Of a DNA stretch of 64,000 nt, positions 21,773 to 36,700 are shown in pieces. Every line of letters starts with the position of its first letter. Within the stretch, counting starts at the first letter, position 1. The position numbers were made by a program, and so were the translations under genes. The stretch comes from Isoetes taiwanensis (Eukaryota; Streptophyta; Lycopodiopsida; Isoetales; Isoetaceae): contig JAJEKV010000216.1 of NCBI GenBank assembly GCA_021234155.1, forward strand, positions 682,001 through 746,000, read 5' to 3'. The notes under the pieces were generated by a model. The model made no database searches. It was not told the DNA's origin and saw only the letters and a list, made by a program, of their open reading frames with translations.

Positions 21773-24150
21773 AGGGGCCGAGAGCCCTTAAAATATATTC
21801 ACAATACATGTACAAAATTAACACCATTAAGTACATTCTCTCAAACCTTATAGTATTTTGTAAACCTTAATATACAATATACAAAAACTTGTATATGCAT
21901 ACCCCACAAACGAGGATCGCTATGTGCGGTCCAGATCTTGGAATAAAGGGCATTCTTATATACATGGCATTCAAGTATTACCCATTTTTCTCAAAACAGT
22001 CAATAAGCCGCTTAAGAATTTCCTAGCACTCTATATATACATGGCACTCAGATATTCCCCATTCTTCTCAAAATAGTCAATAAGCCGCTTAAGGCCCCCG
22101 AGACCTTATTGCAAAGAAGATCACAAATGATTTCCTATCCTATATTGGCATTTATGGATTAATCACGAGTGAGTAGTATGATCTATGCATAATACAACCA
22201 TAGGCCGTGCACAAGCTAATCCTAACCATAGCGTGAAGCATTTGTTTCCTCTAGTGAAGATACGTTTATAAAAGTAGCAATGTCAATAATTTTCGAACTC
22301 CTCGTGAAATGATAAACCTTTATTTTCAATTCCTCATCCTTGCCCATAACAATTTCATTGTGACGAATCATATCTTAGGTAAATGCCTTTTCCAACTAGA
22401 AAGGGGAACAGATAAAGTTTACCTTGCGGACCTTGTCTTGTATAACAAATTGTAAACTGAGGCAATAACAAAAGAAGTAAGGCATTAACCATAGATTTCA
22501 AGGAACTGCAAATGACAATGGCGCCCAAAGAAAAATTTGTAAAGATAGCAATTGCATGGCTAAATGAACATCATAAGCTCCGATTCACCGGTTTTCAATT
22601 TTTCTATGTTAATTGACAAGATAAATGACCAACAAGTATCAAATTGTTCATTTCCGGATTATGCAATCCTTTGCCTTCTTTCCATGTGGAATCTCATCCC
22701 ACCAAGGATGATTGCCGATAACCAAATAACAACTTTTCAAAGAAGGCTTTCCGAGTAGCCTTTTGCATTATTATAAACCCTGGTCATGATTGGCCATAGG
22801 GCATTCATTCACTAGGGATGATAGAGCCCATCTTCCTATGAAATAAAGTCGCACTTTTTCGCAAATCAAAACAATAGAATACTTTCCACTTGCCCTTCTA
22901 GAAACAAGAATCCTAACAATATAAAACAGACCTTTTGAGGTTGAGACGGGTTGATTGGAGAGCTATGGAATAGAATAGAATAGTTTCTTTGTATGGAGAA
23001 GCATACAAAGAGCTAAATTACGGGTCTCGATTCATGGCCACAATATCAACACATGGCTCATTGTTTCGCTTCAACCTTCTAATGGATGATTTCCCAAGCA
23101 CCATAGAAAGAGCTGGCCACCTAAATATCTTCACGCTTTTAAAGATGCATCATGTTCCTAAACCGGTGCATCATGAGAGCAATTTTATAGTATTCTTCGG
23201 GGAGAGCCCAACATTGAGCCTTGGCCGACTTTTGCGTATGATTGGATCAAATTGACAAAAGTCGCTTCCCATTAAATCGGGATATTTTTGCCTCGCATTG
23301 GCATATATACAAAGCCATTTTATTCATATTAGAAAGTTTTATAATACCCATGTGCTAAACTTGCATCTTCAAGGCTTTCTTTCTCATCACAGCCTTATTT
23401 GTCACGACATGCTAATGATGCAAGCCACAAAAGCAAACCGCAGTATTTTCCATCAAGTATTTTTGCCAAGCGCCTATGATCCTGGAATCTGCAATAACCG
23501 AAGTTTTAATCCCGAGTTCCTTACTTGATATTCTCGCAAGACTTCCCAAAAAGGATCAACAAAGACAAACATGATCGGGCGTCACACATGGCTTTACAGC
23601 AATTTTTTTCGTTGAGTGAAATATGCGGCAACCCATGTGATTTAAGCAAATCGCCAAAGACGGATTGCGTAAAACCTTATTGGGCTGGAGTCCATTTCCA
23701 TCTCCATGTACCCCTGGGGTATCTTCGCAACACTCAACTTTGGGCCCGATACCAATAACCAACTTCAAAGAAGAAGAAAGAATGCATGCATGTGGAAATA
23801 ATCCAGAGCATGGATACTCGCACCAAAAATGAATGCACCACATATGGAGAAGTTTTGTATTGAGAAGACCAAGAAGAAGGATTGAAGAGAGGAAACCTAG
23901 GACCCTAAAGTCGAACCCTAATAAAGTTGAATGGCTCGTTGTTTGCATGGCCTTCATAAAATAAAATTAATTAAGTTTTTAAGGAACAAAAACATGAAAG
24001 GCAAAACCATTGCAAAACCATAGATAAAATGCCATTCAAATATGAGATCCATTGTGCACTCTAGATATCTTGATTAGTATGCCTGGTGCAGTGCAATACG
24101 CCCATGAAATCATATAAAAACCATGCCAAAAAGCTTATAAAATCACAAAA
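21773..24150 (-). pseudogene. Module A body: decayed minus-strand coding-like DNA, family unknown
   Basis: The plus strand has nothing convincing. The minus strand shows several protein-like islands bounded by AG acceptor-like sites. Examples, best read in module C, are CDTAATVSRGLKRLIDYFEK, ASSFYGAWEIIQWVEAEA and EKLPPWWDEIPHGKKARIA. All are broken by indels. A 65-70 bp piece encoding RLIDYFEKNGEYLSAMYI is tandemly duplicated (about 21,955-22,093). No known family is recognised. The module ends with CCCCGTTATAATGCTACATATTC, which leads straight into array 2. It may be a retroposed or captured gene. Confidence 0.35.
21955..22093 (-). repeat. Internal 65-70 bp tandem duplication in module A
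   Basis: Blocks ending CAATAAGCCGCTTAAG occur twice (about 21,955-22,021 and 22,030-22,093), differing at several bases. The same pair is present in module C near 51,190-51,330. Confidence 0.75.
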
Positions 24151-27100
24151 ACCCCCGTTATAATGCTACATATTCTAAACGAGGTGCACGACTGGACTAC
24201 CACGAGCCGTCCGGATATGTCAATCCGATGGCCTGTGATCGTATGTTGGAGCTTCGACACCTCTCGTTTGATTATGCTCAATTATGATTGGGGACGCCTA
24301 TGATTTTAAGATGTCGAATAATGAAGTTTGCCTAAGGTTTTGATGGTATATCGAGCCTCTATACGGTTTCGCTTTTAAGCTTTTAGAATATGAAATGGGG
24401 ATTCGAACCTCTACCAAAATAACTCAATGTCCTAATAAGACGACTTTAACCAATCTAACCAAGTGAGCTAATGTGACTATTTTTTATCTTAAATCTATGT
24501 TTTTTTATAATAACCCATTGAATTGTTTTAGAGATATGGTCTATGGTTTCAAGAATTATATCTATATGAAATCCCCTAGAACCCCCGTTATTTTGCTACA
24601 TATTCTAAACGAGGTTATCGTCATTCCGGATATGTCAATCCGATGGCCCCATCAGATGTTGGAGCTTCGACACCTCTCGTTTCGATTATGCTCAATTATG
24701 ATTGGGGACGCCTATGATTTTAAGATGTCGAATACGAGTTTGCCTAAGGTTTTGATGGTATATCGAGCCTCTATACGGTTTCGCTTAAGCTTTTAGAATA
24801 TGAAATACGGGGATTCGAACCTCTACCAAAATAACTCAATGTCCTAATAAGACTACTTTAACCAATCTAACCAGTGAGCTAATGTGACTATTTTTAATCT
24901 TAAATCTATGTTTTTTTTTATAATAACCCATTGAATTGTTTTAGGGATATGGTCTATGGTTTCAAGAATTATATCTATATGAAATCCCCCTGGAACCCCC
25001 TGTTATTTTGCTACATATTCTAAACGAGGTGCACCTGGACTACCACAGTCGTCGGATCTGTCAATCCGACGGCCCAATCAGATGTTGGAGCTTCTGGACA
25101 CCTCTCGTTTCGATTATGCTCAATTATGATTGGGGACGCCTATGATTTTAAGATGTCGAATACGAGTTTGCCTAAGGTTTTGATGGTATATCGAGCCTCT
25201 ATACGGTTTCGCTTAAGCTTTTAGAATATGAAATACGGGGATTCGAACCTCTACCAAAATAACTCAATGTCCTAATAAGACGACTTTAACCAATCTAACC
25301 AGTGAGCTAATGTGACTATTTTTTATCTTAAATCTATGTTTTTTTTTATAATAACCCATTGAATTGTTTTAGGGATATGGTCTATGGTTTCAAGAATTAT
25401 ATCTATATGAAATCCCCCTGGAACCCCCTGTTATTTTGCTACATATTCTAAACGAGGTGCACCCTGGACTACCACAGTCGTCGGATATGTCAATCCGATG
25501 GCCCAGACTGTATGTTGGAGCTTCTGGACACCTCTCGTTTCGATTATGCTCAATTATGATTGGGGACGCCTATGATTTTAAGATGTCGAATATGAGTTTG
25601 CCTAAGGTTTTGATGGTATATCGAGCCTCTATACCGGTTTTGCTTAAGCTTTTAGAATATGAAATATGGGATTCGAACCTCTACCAAAATAACTCAATGT
25701 CCTAATAAGGCGACTTTAACCAATCTAACCGGTGAGCTAATGTGACTATTTTTTATCTTAAATCTATGTTTTTTTTTATAATAACCCATTGAATTGTTTT
25801 AGGGATATGGTCTATGGTTTCAAGAATTATATCTATATGAAATCCCCTGAACCCCCACGTTATTTTGCTACATATTCTAAACGAGGTGCACCACTGGACT
25901 ACCATGACGGATATGTCAATCCGATGGCCCGGATCTGTATGTTGGAGCCTCACGGACACCTCTCTCGTTTCGATTATGCTCAATTATGATTGGGGGGCCT
26001 ATGATTTTAAGATGTCGAATCAATGAGTTTGCCTAAGGTTTTGATGGTATATCGAGCCTCTATACGGTTTTGCTTTAAGCTTTTAGAATATGAAATACGA
26101 GGGATTCAACCTCTACCAAAATAACTCAATGTCCTAATAAGGCGACTTTAACCAATCTTTGAGCTAATGTGACTATTTTTTATCTTAAATCTATGTTTTT
26201 TTTTATAATAACCCATTGAATTGTTTTAGGGATATGGTCTATGGTTTCAAGAATTATATCTATATGAAATCCCCCTCGAACCCCTCGTTATTTTGCTACA
26301 TATTCTAAACGAGGTGCACCTCGGACTACCACGGTCGCCGGATATGTCTCGATGGCCCGTGATCGTATGTTGGAGCCGGACACCTCTCGCTTCGATTATG
26401 CTCAATTATGATTGGGGGCTTCTATGATTTTAAGATGTCGAATAATGAGTTTGCCTAAGGTTTTGATGGTATATCGAGCCTCTATCGTTTCCGCTTAAGC
26501 TTTTAGAATATGAAATATGGATTCGAACCTCTACCAAAATAACTCAATGTCCTAATAAGACGACTTTAACCAATCTAACCAATGAGCTAATGTGACTATT
26601 TTTTATCTTAAATCTATGTTTTTTTTATAATAACCCATTGAATTGTTTTAGGGATATGGTCTATGGTTTCAAGAATTATATCTATATGAAATCCCCTCGA
26701 ACCCTGTTATTTTGCTACATATTCTAAACGAGGTGCACCTCGGAGGTCGGATATGTTGATGGTATGTTGGAGCCTCGGACACCTCTCGTTTCGATTATGC
26801 TCAATTATGATTGGGGGCCTATGATTTTAAGATGTCGAATAATGACGAGTTTGCCTAAGGTTTTGATGGTATATCGAGCCTCTATACGGTTTAAGCTAAG
26901 CTTTTAGAATATGAAATAAAGGGATTCAACCTCTACCAAAATAACTCAATGTCCTAATAAGACGACTTTAACCAATCTAACCGGTGAGCTAATGTGACTA
27001 TTTTTATCTTAAATCTATGTTTTTTTTTATAATAACCCATTGAATTGTTTTAGGGATATGGTCTATGGTTTCAAGAATTATATCTATATGAAATCCCCCT

Positions 27101-29377
27101 GGAACCCCCTGTTATTTTGCTACATATTCTAAACGAGGTGCACCTGGACTACCACGGCCGCTCGGATATGTCAATCCGATGGCCTAGGATCAGTATGTTG
27201 GAGCTTCGACACCTCTCGCTTCGATTATGCTCAATTATGATTGGGGACGCCTATGATTTTAAGATGTCGAATAATGAGTTTGCCTAAGGTTTTGATGGTA
27301 TATCGAGCCTCTATACGGTTTTCTTTTAAGCTTTTAGAATATGAAATCTGGGGATTCAACCTCTACCAAAATAACTCAATGTCCTAATAAGACTACTTTA
27401 ACCAATCTAACCAGTGAGCTAATGTGACTATTTTTTATCTTAAATCTATGTTTTTTTTTATAATAACCCATTGAATTGTTTTAGGGATATGGTCTATGGT
27501 TTCAAGAATTATATCTATATGAAATCCCCCTGGAACCCCCTGTTATTTTGCTACATATTCTAAACGAGGTGCACCCTGGACTACCACAGTCGTCGGATAT
27601 GTCAATCCGATGGCCCAGACTGTATGTTGGAGCTTCTGGACACCTCTCGTTTCGATTATGCTCAATTATGATTGGGGACGCCTATGATTTTAAGATGTCG
27701 AACACGAGTTTGCCTAAGGTTTTGATGGTATATCGAGCCTCTATACGGTTTCGCTTAAGCTTTTAGAATATGAAATACGGGGATTCGAACCTCTACCAAA
27801 ATAACTCAATGTCCTAATAAGACGACTTTAACCAATCTAACCAGTGAGCTAATGTGACTATTTTTTATCTTAAATCTATGTTTTTTTTTATAATAACCCA
27901 TTGAATTGTTTTAGGGATATGGTCTATGGTTTCAAGAATTATATCTATATGAAATCCCCTTGAACCCCTCGTTATTTTGCTACATATTCTAAACGAGGTG
28001 CACCTGGACTACCACAGTCGTCGGATATGTCAATCCGATGGCCCAGACTGTATGTTGGAGCCTCTGGACACCTCTCGTTTCGATTATGCTCAATTATGAT
28101 TGGGGACGCCTATGATTTTAAGATGTCGAATACGAGTTTGCCTAAGGTTTTGATGGTATATCGAGCCTCTATCACGGTTTTAAGCTTTTAGAATATGAAA
28201 TACTGAGGGGATTCGAACCTCTATCAAAATAACTCAATGTCCTAATAAGACGACTTTAACCAATCTAACCGGTGAGCTAATGTGACTATTTTTTTATCTT
28301 AAATCTATGTTTTTTTATAATAACCCATTGAATTGTTTTAGGGATATGGTCTATGGTTTCAAGAATTATATCTATATGAAATCCCCGGAACCCCCTGTTA
28401 TTTTTGCTACATATTCTAAACGAGGTGCACCCTGGACTACTACCGCGATTCGGATATGTCAATCCGATGGCCCAAACTAAGTATGTTGGATCGGACACCT
28501 CTCGTTTGATTATGCTCAATTATGATTGGGGATCTATGATTTTAAGATGTCGAATCTGAGTTTGCCTAAGGTTTTGATGGTATATCGAGCCTCTATACGG
28601 TTTCGCTTTTAAGCTTTTAGAATATGAAATACTGGGGATTCAACCTCTACCAAAATAACTCAATGTCCTAATAAGACGACTTTAACCAATCTAACCGGTG
28701 AGCTAATGTGACTATTTTTTTATCTTAAATCTATGTTTTTTTTTTATAATAACCCATTGAATTGTTTTAGGGATATGGTCTATGGTTTCAAGAATTATAT
28801 CTATATGAAATCCCCCCGAACCCCCCTGTTATTTTGCTACATATTCTAAGCGAGGTGCACCCCGACTACCACCAGTCCGTTTGATATGTCAATCTGGATG
28901 GCCCGTGATCAGATGTTGGAGCCTCTGGACACCTCTCGTTTCGATTATGCTCAATTATGATTGGGGACCTATGATTTTTAAGATGTCGAATACTTAGTTT
29001 GCCTAAGGTTTTGATGGTATATCGAGCCTCTATCTGGGCTTCGCTTTTAAGCTTTTAGAATATGAAATACGGGGATTGAACCTTTACCAAAATAACTCAA
29101 TGTCCTAATAAGACGACTTTAACCAATCTAATCGTTGAGCTAATGTGACTATTTTTATCTTAAATCTATGTTTTTTTTTTTATAATAACCCATTGAATTG
29201 TTTTAGGATATGGTCTATGGTTTCAAGAATTATATCTATATGAAATCCCCCTGGAACCCCATGTTATTTTGCTACATATTCTAAGTAGGTGCACCTCGGA
29301 CTGGACTGCCTCCGGATATGTCAATCCGATGGCCTGTGATCAGATGTTGGAGCCTCCGACACCTCTCGCTTCGATTA
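24151..29377 (-). repeat. Satellite array 2, 12 units of roughly 430 bp
   Basis: The anchor GCTTTTAGAATATGAAAT occurs 12 times, spaced 400-440 bp (e.g. 24,380, 24,790, 25,217, 25,648 … 29,053). Several units (about 25.0-25.6 kb and 27.1-28.2 kb) are almost identical to each other, while their neighbours look noisy. The array ends inside a unit (CGATTATG) where module B begins. Confidence 0.93.
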
Positions 29378-30735
29378 TGCCTTTTGCATTATTATAAACC
29401 TGGTCATGATTGGCCATAGGGCATTCATTCACTAGGGATGATAGAGCCCATCTTCCTATGAAAAAGTGGCACTTTTTCTCAAAATCAAAACAATAGAATA
29501 CTTTCCACTTGCCCTTCTAGAAACAAGAATCCTAACAATATAAAAATGACCTTTTTCTTGAGACGGACGTTGGAGAGCTATGGAATAGAATAGAATAGTT
29601 TCTTTGTATGGAGAAGCATACAAAGAGCTAAATTGGTGCGGGTCGCTTCATGGCCACAATATCAACACATGGCTTTGTTTCGCTCAACCCATCGGATGAT
29701 TTCAAGCACCATAGAAAGATGGCCACCTAAATATCTTCTCACGCTTTAAAGATGCATCATGTTCCTTAAACGGTGCATCATGAGAGCAATTTTATAGTAT
29801 TCTTCTGAGAGCCCAACATTGAGCCTTGCCGACTTTTGTAAGTGATTGGATCACCTGCACAAAAAAGTCGCTTCCCATTAAATCGGGGATATTTTGCCTC
29901 GCATTGGCATATATACAAAGCCATTTTATTCATATTAGAAAGCTTTTTATAATACCCGCAGCTAAACTTGCATCTTCAAGGCTTTTTTCTCATCAAGCAA
30001 AGAACTTATTTGTATCGACATCAATCAATAATGATGCAAGCCACAAAAAGCAAACCGGTATTTTCCATCAAGTATTTTAACCAGAATCGCAATAACCGAA
30101 GTTTTAATCCCAGAGTTCCTTACTTGATATTCTCGCAAGACTTCCAAAAGGATCAACAAAGACAAACATGATCGCCACTATGGCTTTACAAAAGCATTTT
30201 TAAAATTGAGTGAAATATGCAACCCATGTGACGGAAGCAAATCGCCCGCATAAAAGACGGATTGCGTAAACCTTATTGGGCTGGAGTCCATTTCCATCTC
30301 CATGTTGCCGATATTTACGTAACACTCAACTTTGGGCCCGATGCAATAACCAACTTCAAAGAAGAAGAAAGCATGCATGTGTGAATTGAGAGCATGGATA
30401 CTCGCACCAAAATGAATGCACCACATATGGAGAAGTTGACGAGGTGTATTGAGAAGACCAAAGAAGAAGGATTGAAGAGAGGAAATCACGGACCCTAAAG
30501 TCGAACCCTAATAAAGTTGAATGGCTTGTTTTTTGCATGGCCTTCATAAAATAAAATTAATTAAGTTTTTAAGGAACAAAACATGAAAGGCAAAACCATT
30601 GCAAAACCATAGATAAAATGCCATTCAAATATGAGATCCAAAGGTGCACTCTAGATATCGACAGTATGCCTCGTAGTGCAATAAGCCCATGAAATCATAT
30701 AAAAACCATGCCAAAAAGCCGATAAAATCACAAAA
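29378..30735 (-). pseudogene. Module B: truncated copy of the module body
   Basis: Matches module A from about 22,757 (CTTTTGCATTATTATAAAC) to its right end, and module C from about 51,967. It lacks the T run, the SINE-like piece and the inverted-repeat arm. It joins satellite directly on both sides. All three modules share the same right end, so truncation was from the left (the 3' side on the minus strand). It contains the same decayed minus-strand coding-like islands and encodes nothing intact. Confidence 0.75.
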
Positions 30736-33700
30736 ACCCCCTATTATAATGCTACATATTCTAAACGAGGTGCACCTCGACTACCACAAATGCTCGGATA
30801 TGTCAATCCGGATGGCCCGTGATCAGATGTTGAGCTTCCGGACAGGATTATGCTCAATTATGATTGGGGGCTTCTATGATTTTAAGATGTCGAATAATGA
30901 AGTTTGCCTAAGGTTTTGATGGTATATCGAGCCTCTATACGGTTTCGCTTTTAAGCTTTTAGAATATGAAATACTGGGGATTCGAACCTCTACCAAAATA
31001 ACTCAATGTCCTAATAAGACGACTTTAACCAATCTAACCAAGTGAGCTAATGTGACTATTTTTTATCTTAAATCTATGTTTTTTTTTTTATAATAACCCA
31101 TTGAATTGTTTTAGAGATATGGTCTATGGTTTCAAGAATTATATCTATATGAAATCCCCTAGAACCCCTCGTTATTTTGCTACATATTCTAAACGAGGTG
31201 CACCCTCGGACTACCACGATTTGCCGGATATGTCAATCCGATGGCCCGCATCAGTATGTTGGAGCTTCGACACCTCTCGCTTTTCGATTATGCTCAATTA
31301 TGATTAGGGGACTTATGATTTTAAGATGTTAGTTTGCCTAAGGTTTTGATGGTATATCGAGCCTCTATACGTTTTTAAGCTTTAAGCTTTTAGAATATGA
31401 AATACTGGGGGATTCAACCTCTACCAAAATAACTCAATGTCCTAATAAGACGACTTTAACCAATCTAACCAAGGGAGCTAATGTGACTATTTTAATCTTA
31501 AATCTATGTTTTTTTTTATAATAACCCATTGAATTGTTTTAGGGATATGGTCTATGGTTTCAAGAATTATATCTATATGAAACTCGAAGTTATTTTGCTA
31601 TGGACTACCATGTGGGGTGCCGGATATGTCAATCCGATGGCCCGTGACTGTATGTTGGAGCTTCCGGACACCTCTCGCTTCGGGATTATGCTCAATTATG
31701 ATTGGGGACGTCTATGATTTTAAGATGTCGAATACGAAGTTTGCCTAAGGTTTTGATGGTATATCGAGCCTCTATACGGTTTCGCTTTAAGCTTTTAGAA
31801 TATGAAATACTGGATTGAACCTCTACCAAAATAACTCAATGTCCTAATAAGACGACTTTAACCAATCTAACCCAATTGAGCTAATGTGACTATTTTTAAT
31901 CTTAAATCTATGTTTTTTTTATAATAACCCATTGAATTGTTTTAGGATATGGTCTATGGTTTCAAGAATTATATCTATATGAAATCCTCGGTTATTTTGC
32001 TACATATTCTAAAATCGGATATGTCAATCCCATGGCCCTATGTTGGAGCTTGACACCTCTCGCTTCGGATTATGCTCAATTATGATTGGGGAACCCGAAT
32101 AATTAGTTTTTAAGGTTTTGATGGTATATCGAGCCTCTATACGGTGCCGCTTTTAAGCTTTTAGAATATGAAATACCTGGATTCAACCTCTACCAAAATA
32201 ACTCAATGTCCTAATAAGGATTTTAACCAATCTAACCAAAGGAGCTAATGTGACTATTTTTATCTTAAATCTATGTTTTGTTTTTATAATAACCCATTGA
32301 ATTGTTTTAGGGATATGGTCTATGGTTTCAAGAATTATATCTATATGAAATCCCCTCGAACCCCCTGTTATTTTGCTACATATTTCTAAACGAGGTGCAC
32401 CTCGACTACTACATCAGTTTGATATGTCAATCCAGATGGCCCGTGATCGTATGTTGGAGCCTCTGGACACCTCTCGCTTCGGGATTATGCTCAATTATGA
32501 TTGGGGACGTTTATGATTTTAAGATGTAATACTCTAGTTTGCCTAAGGTTTTGATGGTATATCGAGCCTCTATAACGGTTTCGCTTTAAGCTTTTAGAAT
32601 ATGAAATACTGGGGATTCGAACCTCTACCAAAATAACTCAATGTCCTAATAAGACGACTTTAACCAATCTAACCGGTGAGCTAATGTGACTATTTTTTAT
32701 CTTAAATCTATGTTTTTTTTATAATAACCCATTGAATTGTTTTAGGGATATGGTCTATGGTTTCAAGAATTATATCTATATGAAATCCCCCTCGAACCCC
32801 CCGTTATTTTGCTACATATTCTAAACGAGGTGCCACATGATATGTCAACTGATGGCCCGCATCAGATGTTGGAGCTTGACACCTCTCGTTCGATTATGCT
32901 CGGATTTTATGTCAAGTTTGCCCATGGCCTCTATACGGTTTCAAGCTTTTAGAATATGAAATATGTTCAACCTCTACCAAAATAACTCAATGAGAATTTT
33001 AACCAATCTAACCAAAGTGAGCTAATGTGACTATTTTTAATCTTAAACACCATTGAATTGTTTTAGGGATATGGTCTATGGTTTCAAGAATTATATCTAT
33101 ATGCTCAATTTTTATATTTGGGGTGCGCTCGGACTACTATGATTTTAAGATGCCTCGACATCGGGATTATGCTCAATTATGATTGGGGTTAGCCTATGAT
33201 TTTAAGCCTCGAATAATGAAGTTTGCCTAAGGTTTTGATGGTATATCGAGCCTCTATACCTCTACCAAGCTTTTAGAATATGAAATAATGGGATTCGAAC
33301 CTCTACCAAAATAACTCAATGTCCTAATAAGACGACTTTAACCAATCTAACCGGTGAGCTAATGTGACTATTTTTTATCTTAAATCTATGTTTTTTTTAT
33401 AATAACCCATTGAATTGTTTTAGGGATATGGTCTATGGTTTCAAGAATTATATCTATATGAAATCCCCCGAACCCTCGTTATTTTGCTACATATTCTAAA
33501 CGAGGTGCACCCCGACTACCACACCGCGGCCGGATATGTCAACTGATGGCCCGTGACCGTATGTTGGAGCCTCTGGACACCTCTCGTTTCGATTATGCTC
33601 AATTATGATTGGGGACCTTTATGATTTTAAGATGTCGAATAATGAGTTTGCCTAAGGTTTTGATGGTATATCGAGCCTCTATACGGTTTCGCTTTTAAGC

Positions 33701-36700
33701 TTTTAGAATATGAAATACGAGGGGATTCGAACCTCTACCAAAATAACTCAATGTCCTAATAAGACGACTTTAACCAATCTAACCAGTGAGCTAATGTGAC
33801 TATTTTTATCTTAAATCTATGTTTTTTTATAATAACCCATTGAATTGTTTTAGGGATATGGTCTATGGTTTCAAGAATTATATCTATATGAAATCCCCCG
33901 AACCCCTGTTATTTTGCTACATATTCTAAACGAGGTGCACCTCGACTACCACTACCGCCGGATATGTCAATCCCATGGCCCGCATCGTATGTTGGAGCTC
34001 GACACCTCTCGTTTCGATTATGCTCAATTATGATTGGGGACGCTTATGATTTTAAGATGTCGAATACGAGTTTGCCTAAGGTTTTGATGGTATATCGAGC
34101 CTCTATACGGTTTCGCTTAAGCTTTTAGAATATGAAATACGTGGATTCGAACCTCTACCAAAATAACTCAATGTCCTAATAAGACGACTTTAACCAATCT
34201 AACCAAAGGAGCTAATGTGACTATTTTTTATCTTAAATCTATGTTTTTTTTATAATAACCCATTGAATTGTTTTAGGGATATGGTCTATGGTTTCAAGAA
34301 TTATATCTATATGAAACTCGAACCCCCTCGTTATTTTTTACATATTCTAAACGAGGTGCACCTCGACTTCGGATATGTCAATACATATTCTGATCGTATG
34401 TTGGAGCCTCTGGACACCTCTCGCTTCATTATGCTCAATTATGATTGGGGACTTCTATGATTTTAAGATGTCGAATACGAAGTTTGCCCTAAGGTTTTGA
34501 TGGTATATCGAGCCTCTATAACGGTTTTCGCTTTTAAGCTTTTAGAATATGAAATAATGGGATTCGAACCTCTACCAAAATAACTCAATGTCCTAATAAG
34601 ACGACTTTAACCAAATCTAAAGGAGCTAATGTGACTATTTTTATCTTAAATCTATGTTTTTTTTATAATAACCCATTGAATTGTTTTAGGATATGGTCTA
34701 TGGTTTCAAGAATTATATCTATATGAAATCCCCCTCGAACCCCTCGTTATTTTGCTACATATTCTAAACGAGGTGCACCTCGACTACCACAAATGTCGGA
34801 TATGTCAATCCGATGGGACTGTATGTTGGAGCTTCCTCGACACCTCTCGCTTCGGATTATGCTCAATTATGATTGGGGACGCTTATGATTTTAAGATGCT
34901 TTTGATGGTATATCGAGCCTCTATAATGTTTCGCTTTAAGCTTTTTAGAATATGAAATACTGGATTCGAACCTCTACCAAAATAACTCAATGTCCTAATA
35001 AGACGAATTTTAACCAATCTAACCAGTTGAGCTAATGTGACTATTTTTATCTTAAATCTATGTTTTTTTTATAATAACCCATTGAATTGTTTTAGGGATA
35101 TGGTCTATGGTTTCAAGAATTATATCTATATGAAATCCCCCGGAACCCCCCGTTATTTTGCTACATATTCTAAACGAGGTGCACCCTCGACTACTACTAC
35201 TGCCGGATATGTCAATCGATGGCCTAGATCAGTATGTTGGAGCTTTGACACCTCTCGCTTCGATTATGCTCAATTATGATTGGGGACGTCTATGATTTTA
35301 AGATGTCAATAATGAAGTTTGCCTAAGGTTTTGATGGTATATCGAGCCTCTATACGGTGGTTTCGCTTTTAAGCTTTTAGAATATGAAATAATGGGATTC
35401 GAACCTCTACCAAAATAACTCAATGTCCTAATAAGACGACTTTAACCAATCTAACCAAAGTGAGCTAATGTGACTATTTTTTATCTTAAATCTATTTTTT
35501 TTATAATAACCCATTGAATTGTTTTAGGGATATGGTCTATGGTTTCAAGAATTATATCTATATGAAATCCCCTTGAACCCCCTGTTATTTTGCTACATAT
35601 TCTAAACGAGGTGCACCTGGACTACCACCCGTTCGTCGGATATGTCAATCCGATGGCCTAGATCAGATGTTGGAGCCTCGGACACCTCTCGCTTCGATTA
35701 TGCTCAATTATGATTGGGGACGCCTATGATTTTAAGATGTGAATAACGAAGTTTGCCTAAGGTTTTGATGGTATATCGAGCCTCTATACGGTTGCCGCTT
35801 TTAAGCTTTTAGAATATGAAATACTTTGGATTTGAACCTCTACCAAAATAACTCAATGTCCTAATAAGACGACTTTAACCAATCTAACCAAAGGAGCTAA
35901 TGTGACTATTTTTTATCTTAAATCTATGTTTTTTTTTTTATAATAACCCATTGAATTGTTTTAGGGATATGGTCTATGGTTTCAAGAATTATATCTATAT
36001 GAAATCCCCCGAACCCCTGTTATTTTGCTACATATTCTAAACGAGGGTGCACCTGGACTACTACAATTCCGGATATGTCAACTGATGGCCTAGATCAGAT
36101 GTTGGAGCTTCTCGACACCTCTCGTTTCGATTATGCTCAATTATGATTGGGGACGCCTATGATTTTAAGATGTCGAATACTTAGTTTGCCTAAGGTTTTG
36201 ATGGTATATCGAGCCTCTATACGGTTTCATTTAAGCTTTTAGAATATGAAATAATGGGATTCGAACCTCTACCAAAATAACTCAATGTCCTAATAAGACG
36301 ACTTTAACCAATCTAACCAAAGTTGAGCTAATGTGACTATTTTTTTATCTTAAATCTATGTTTTTTTATAATAACCCATTGAATTGTTTTAGGGATATGG
36401 TCTATGGTTTCAAGAATTATATCTATATGAAATCCCCTTTGAACCCCCTGTTATTTTGCTACATATTCTAAACGAGGTGCACCCCTGGACTACAGCCGCC
36501 GGATATGTCAACTGATGGCCCGCACATATGTTGGAGCCTCCGGACACCTCTCGCTTCGATTATGCTCAATTATGATTGGGGACGCCTATGATTTTAAGAT
36601 GTCAATCACGAGTTTGCCTAAGGTTTTGATGGTATATCGAGCCTCTATACGGTTTCGCTTTAAGCTTTTAGAATATGAAATACGAGGATTGAACCTCTAT

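Noticed and set aside
22989-23255. Plus-strand 88-codon frame in module A
   Set aside because: The equivalent frame is broken in modules B and C, and the protein-like signal over the same DNA is on the minus strand.
27548-27766. A 72-codon frame repeated in clean satellite units (also 44,200-44,418 and 45,057-45,275), reading …SIRWPRLYVGASGHLSF…
   Set aside because: It begins at TTG, not ATG, and is conserved only because the DNA repeat is conserved. Other units break it freely, and it overlaps the tRNA-like side of the unit. No evidence of a peptide.
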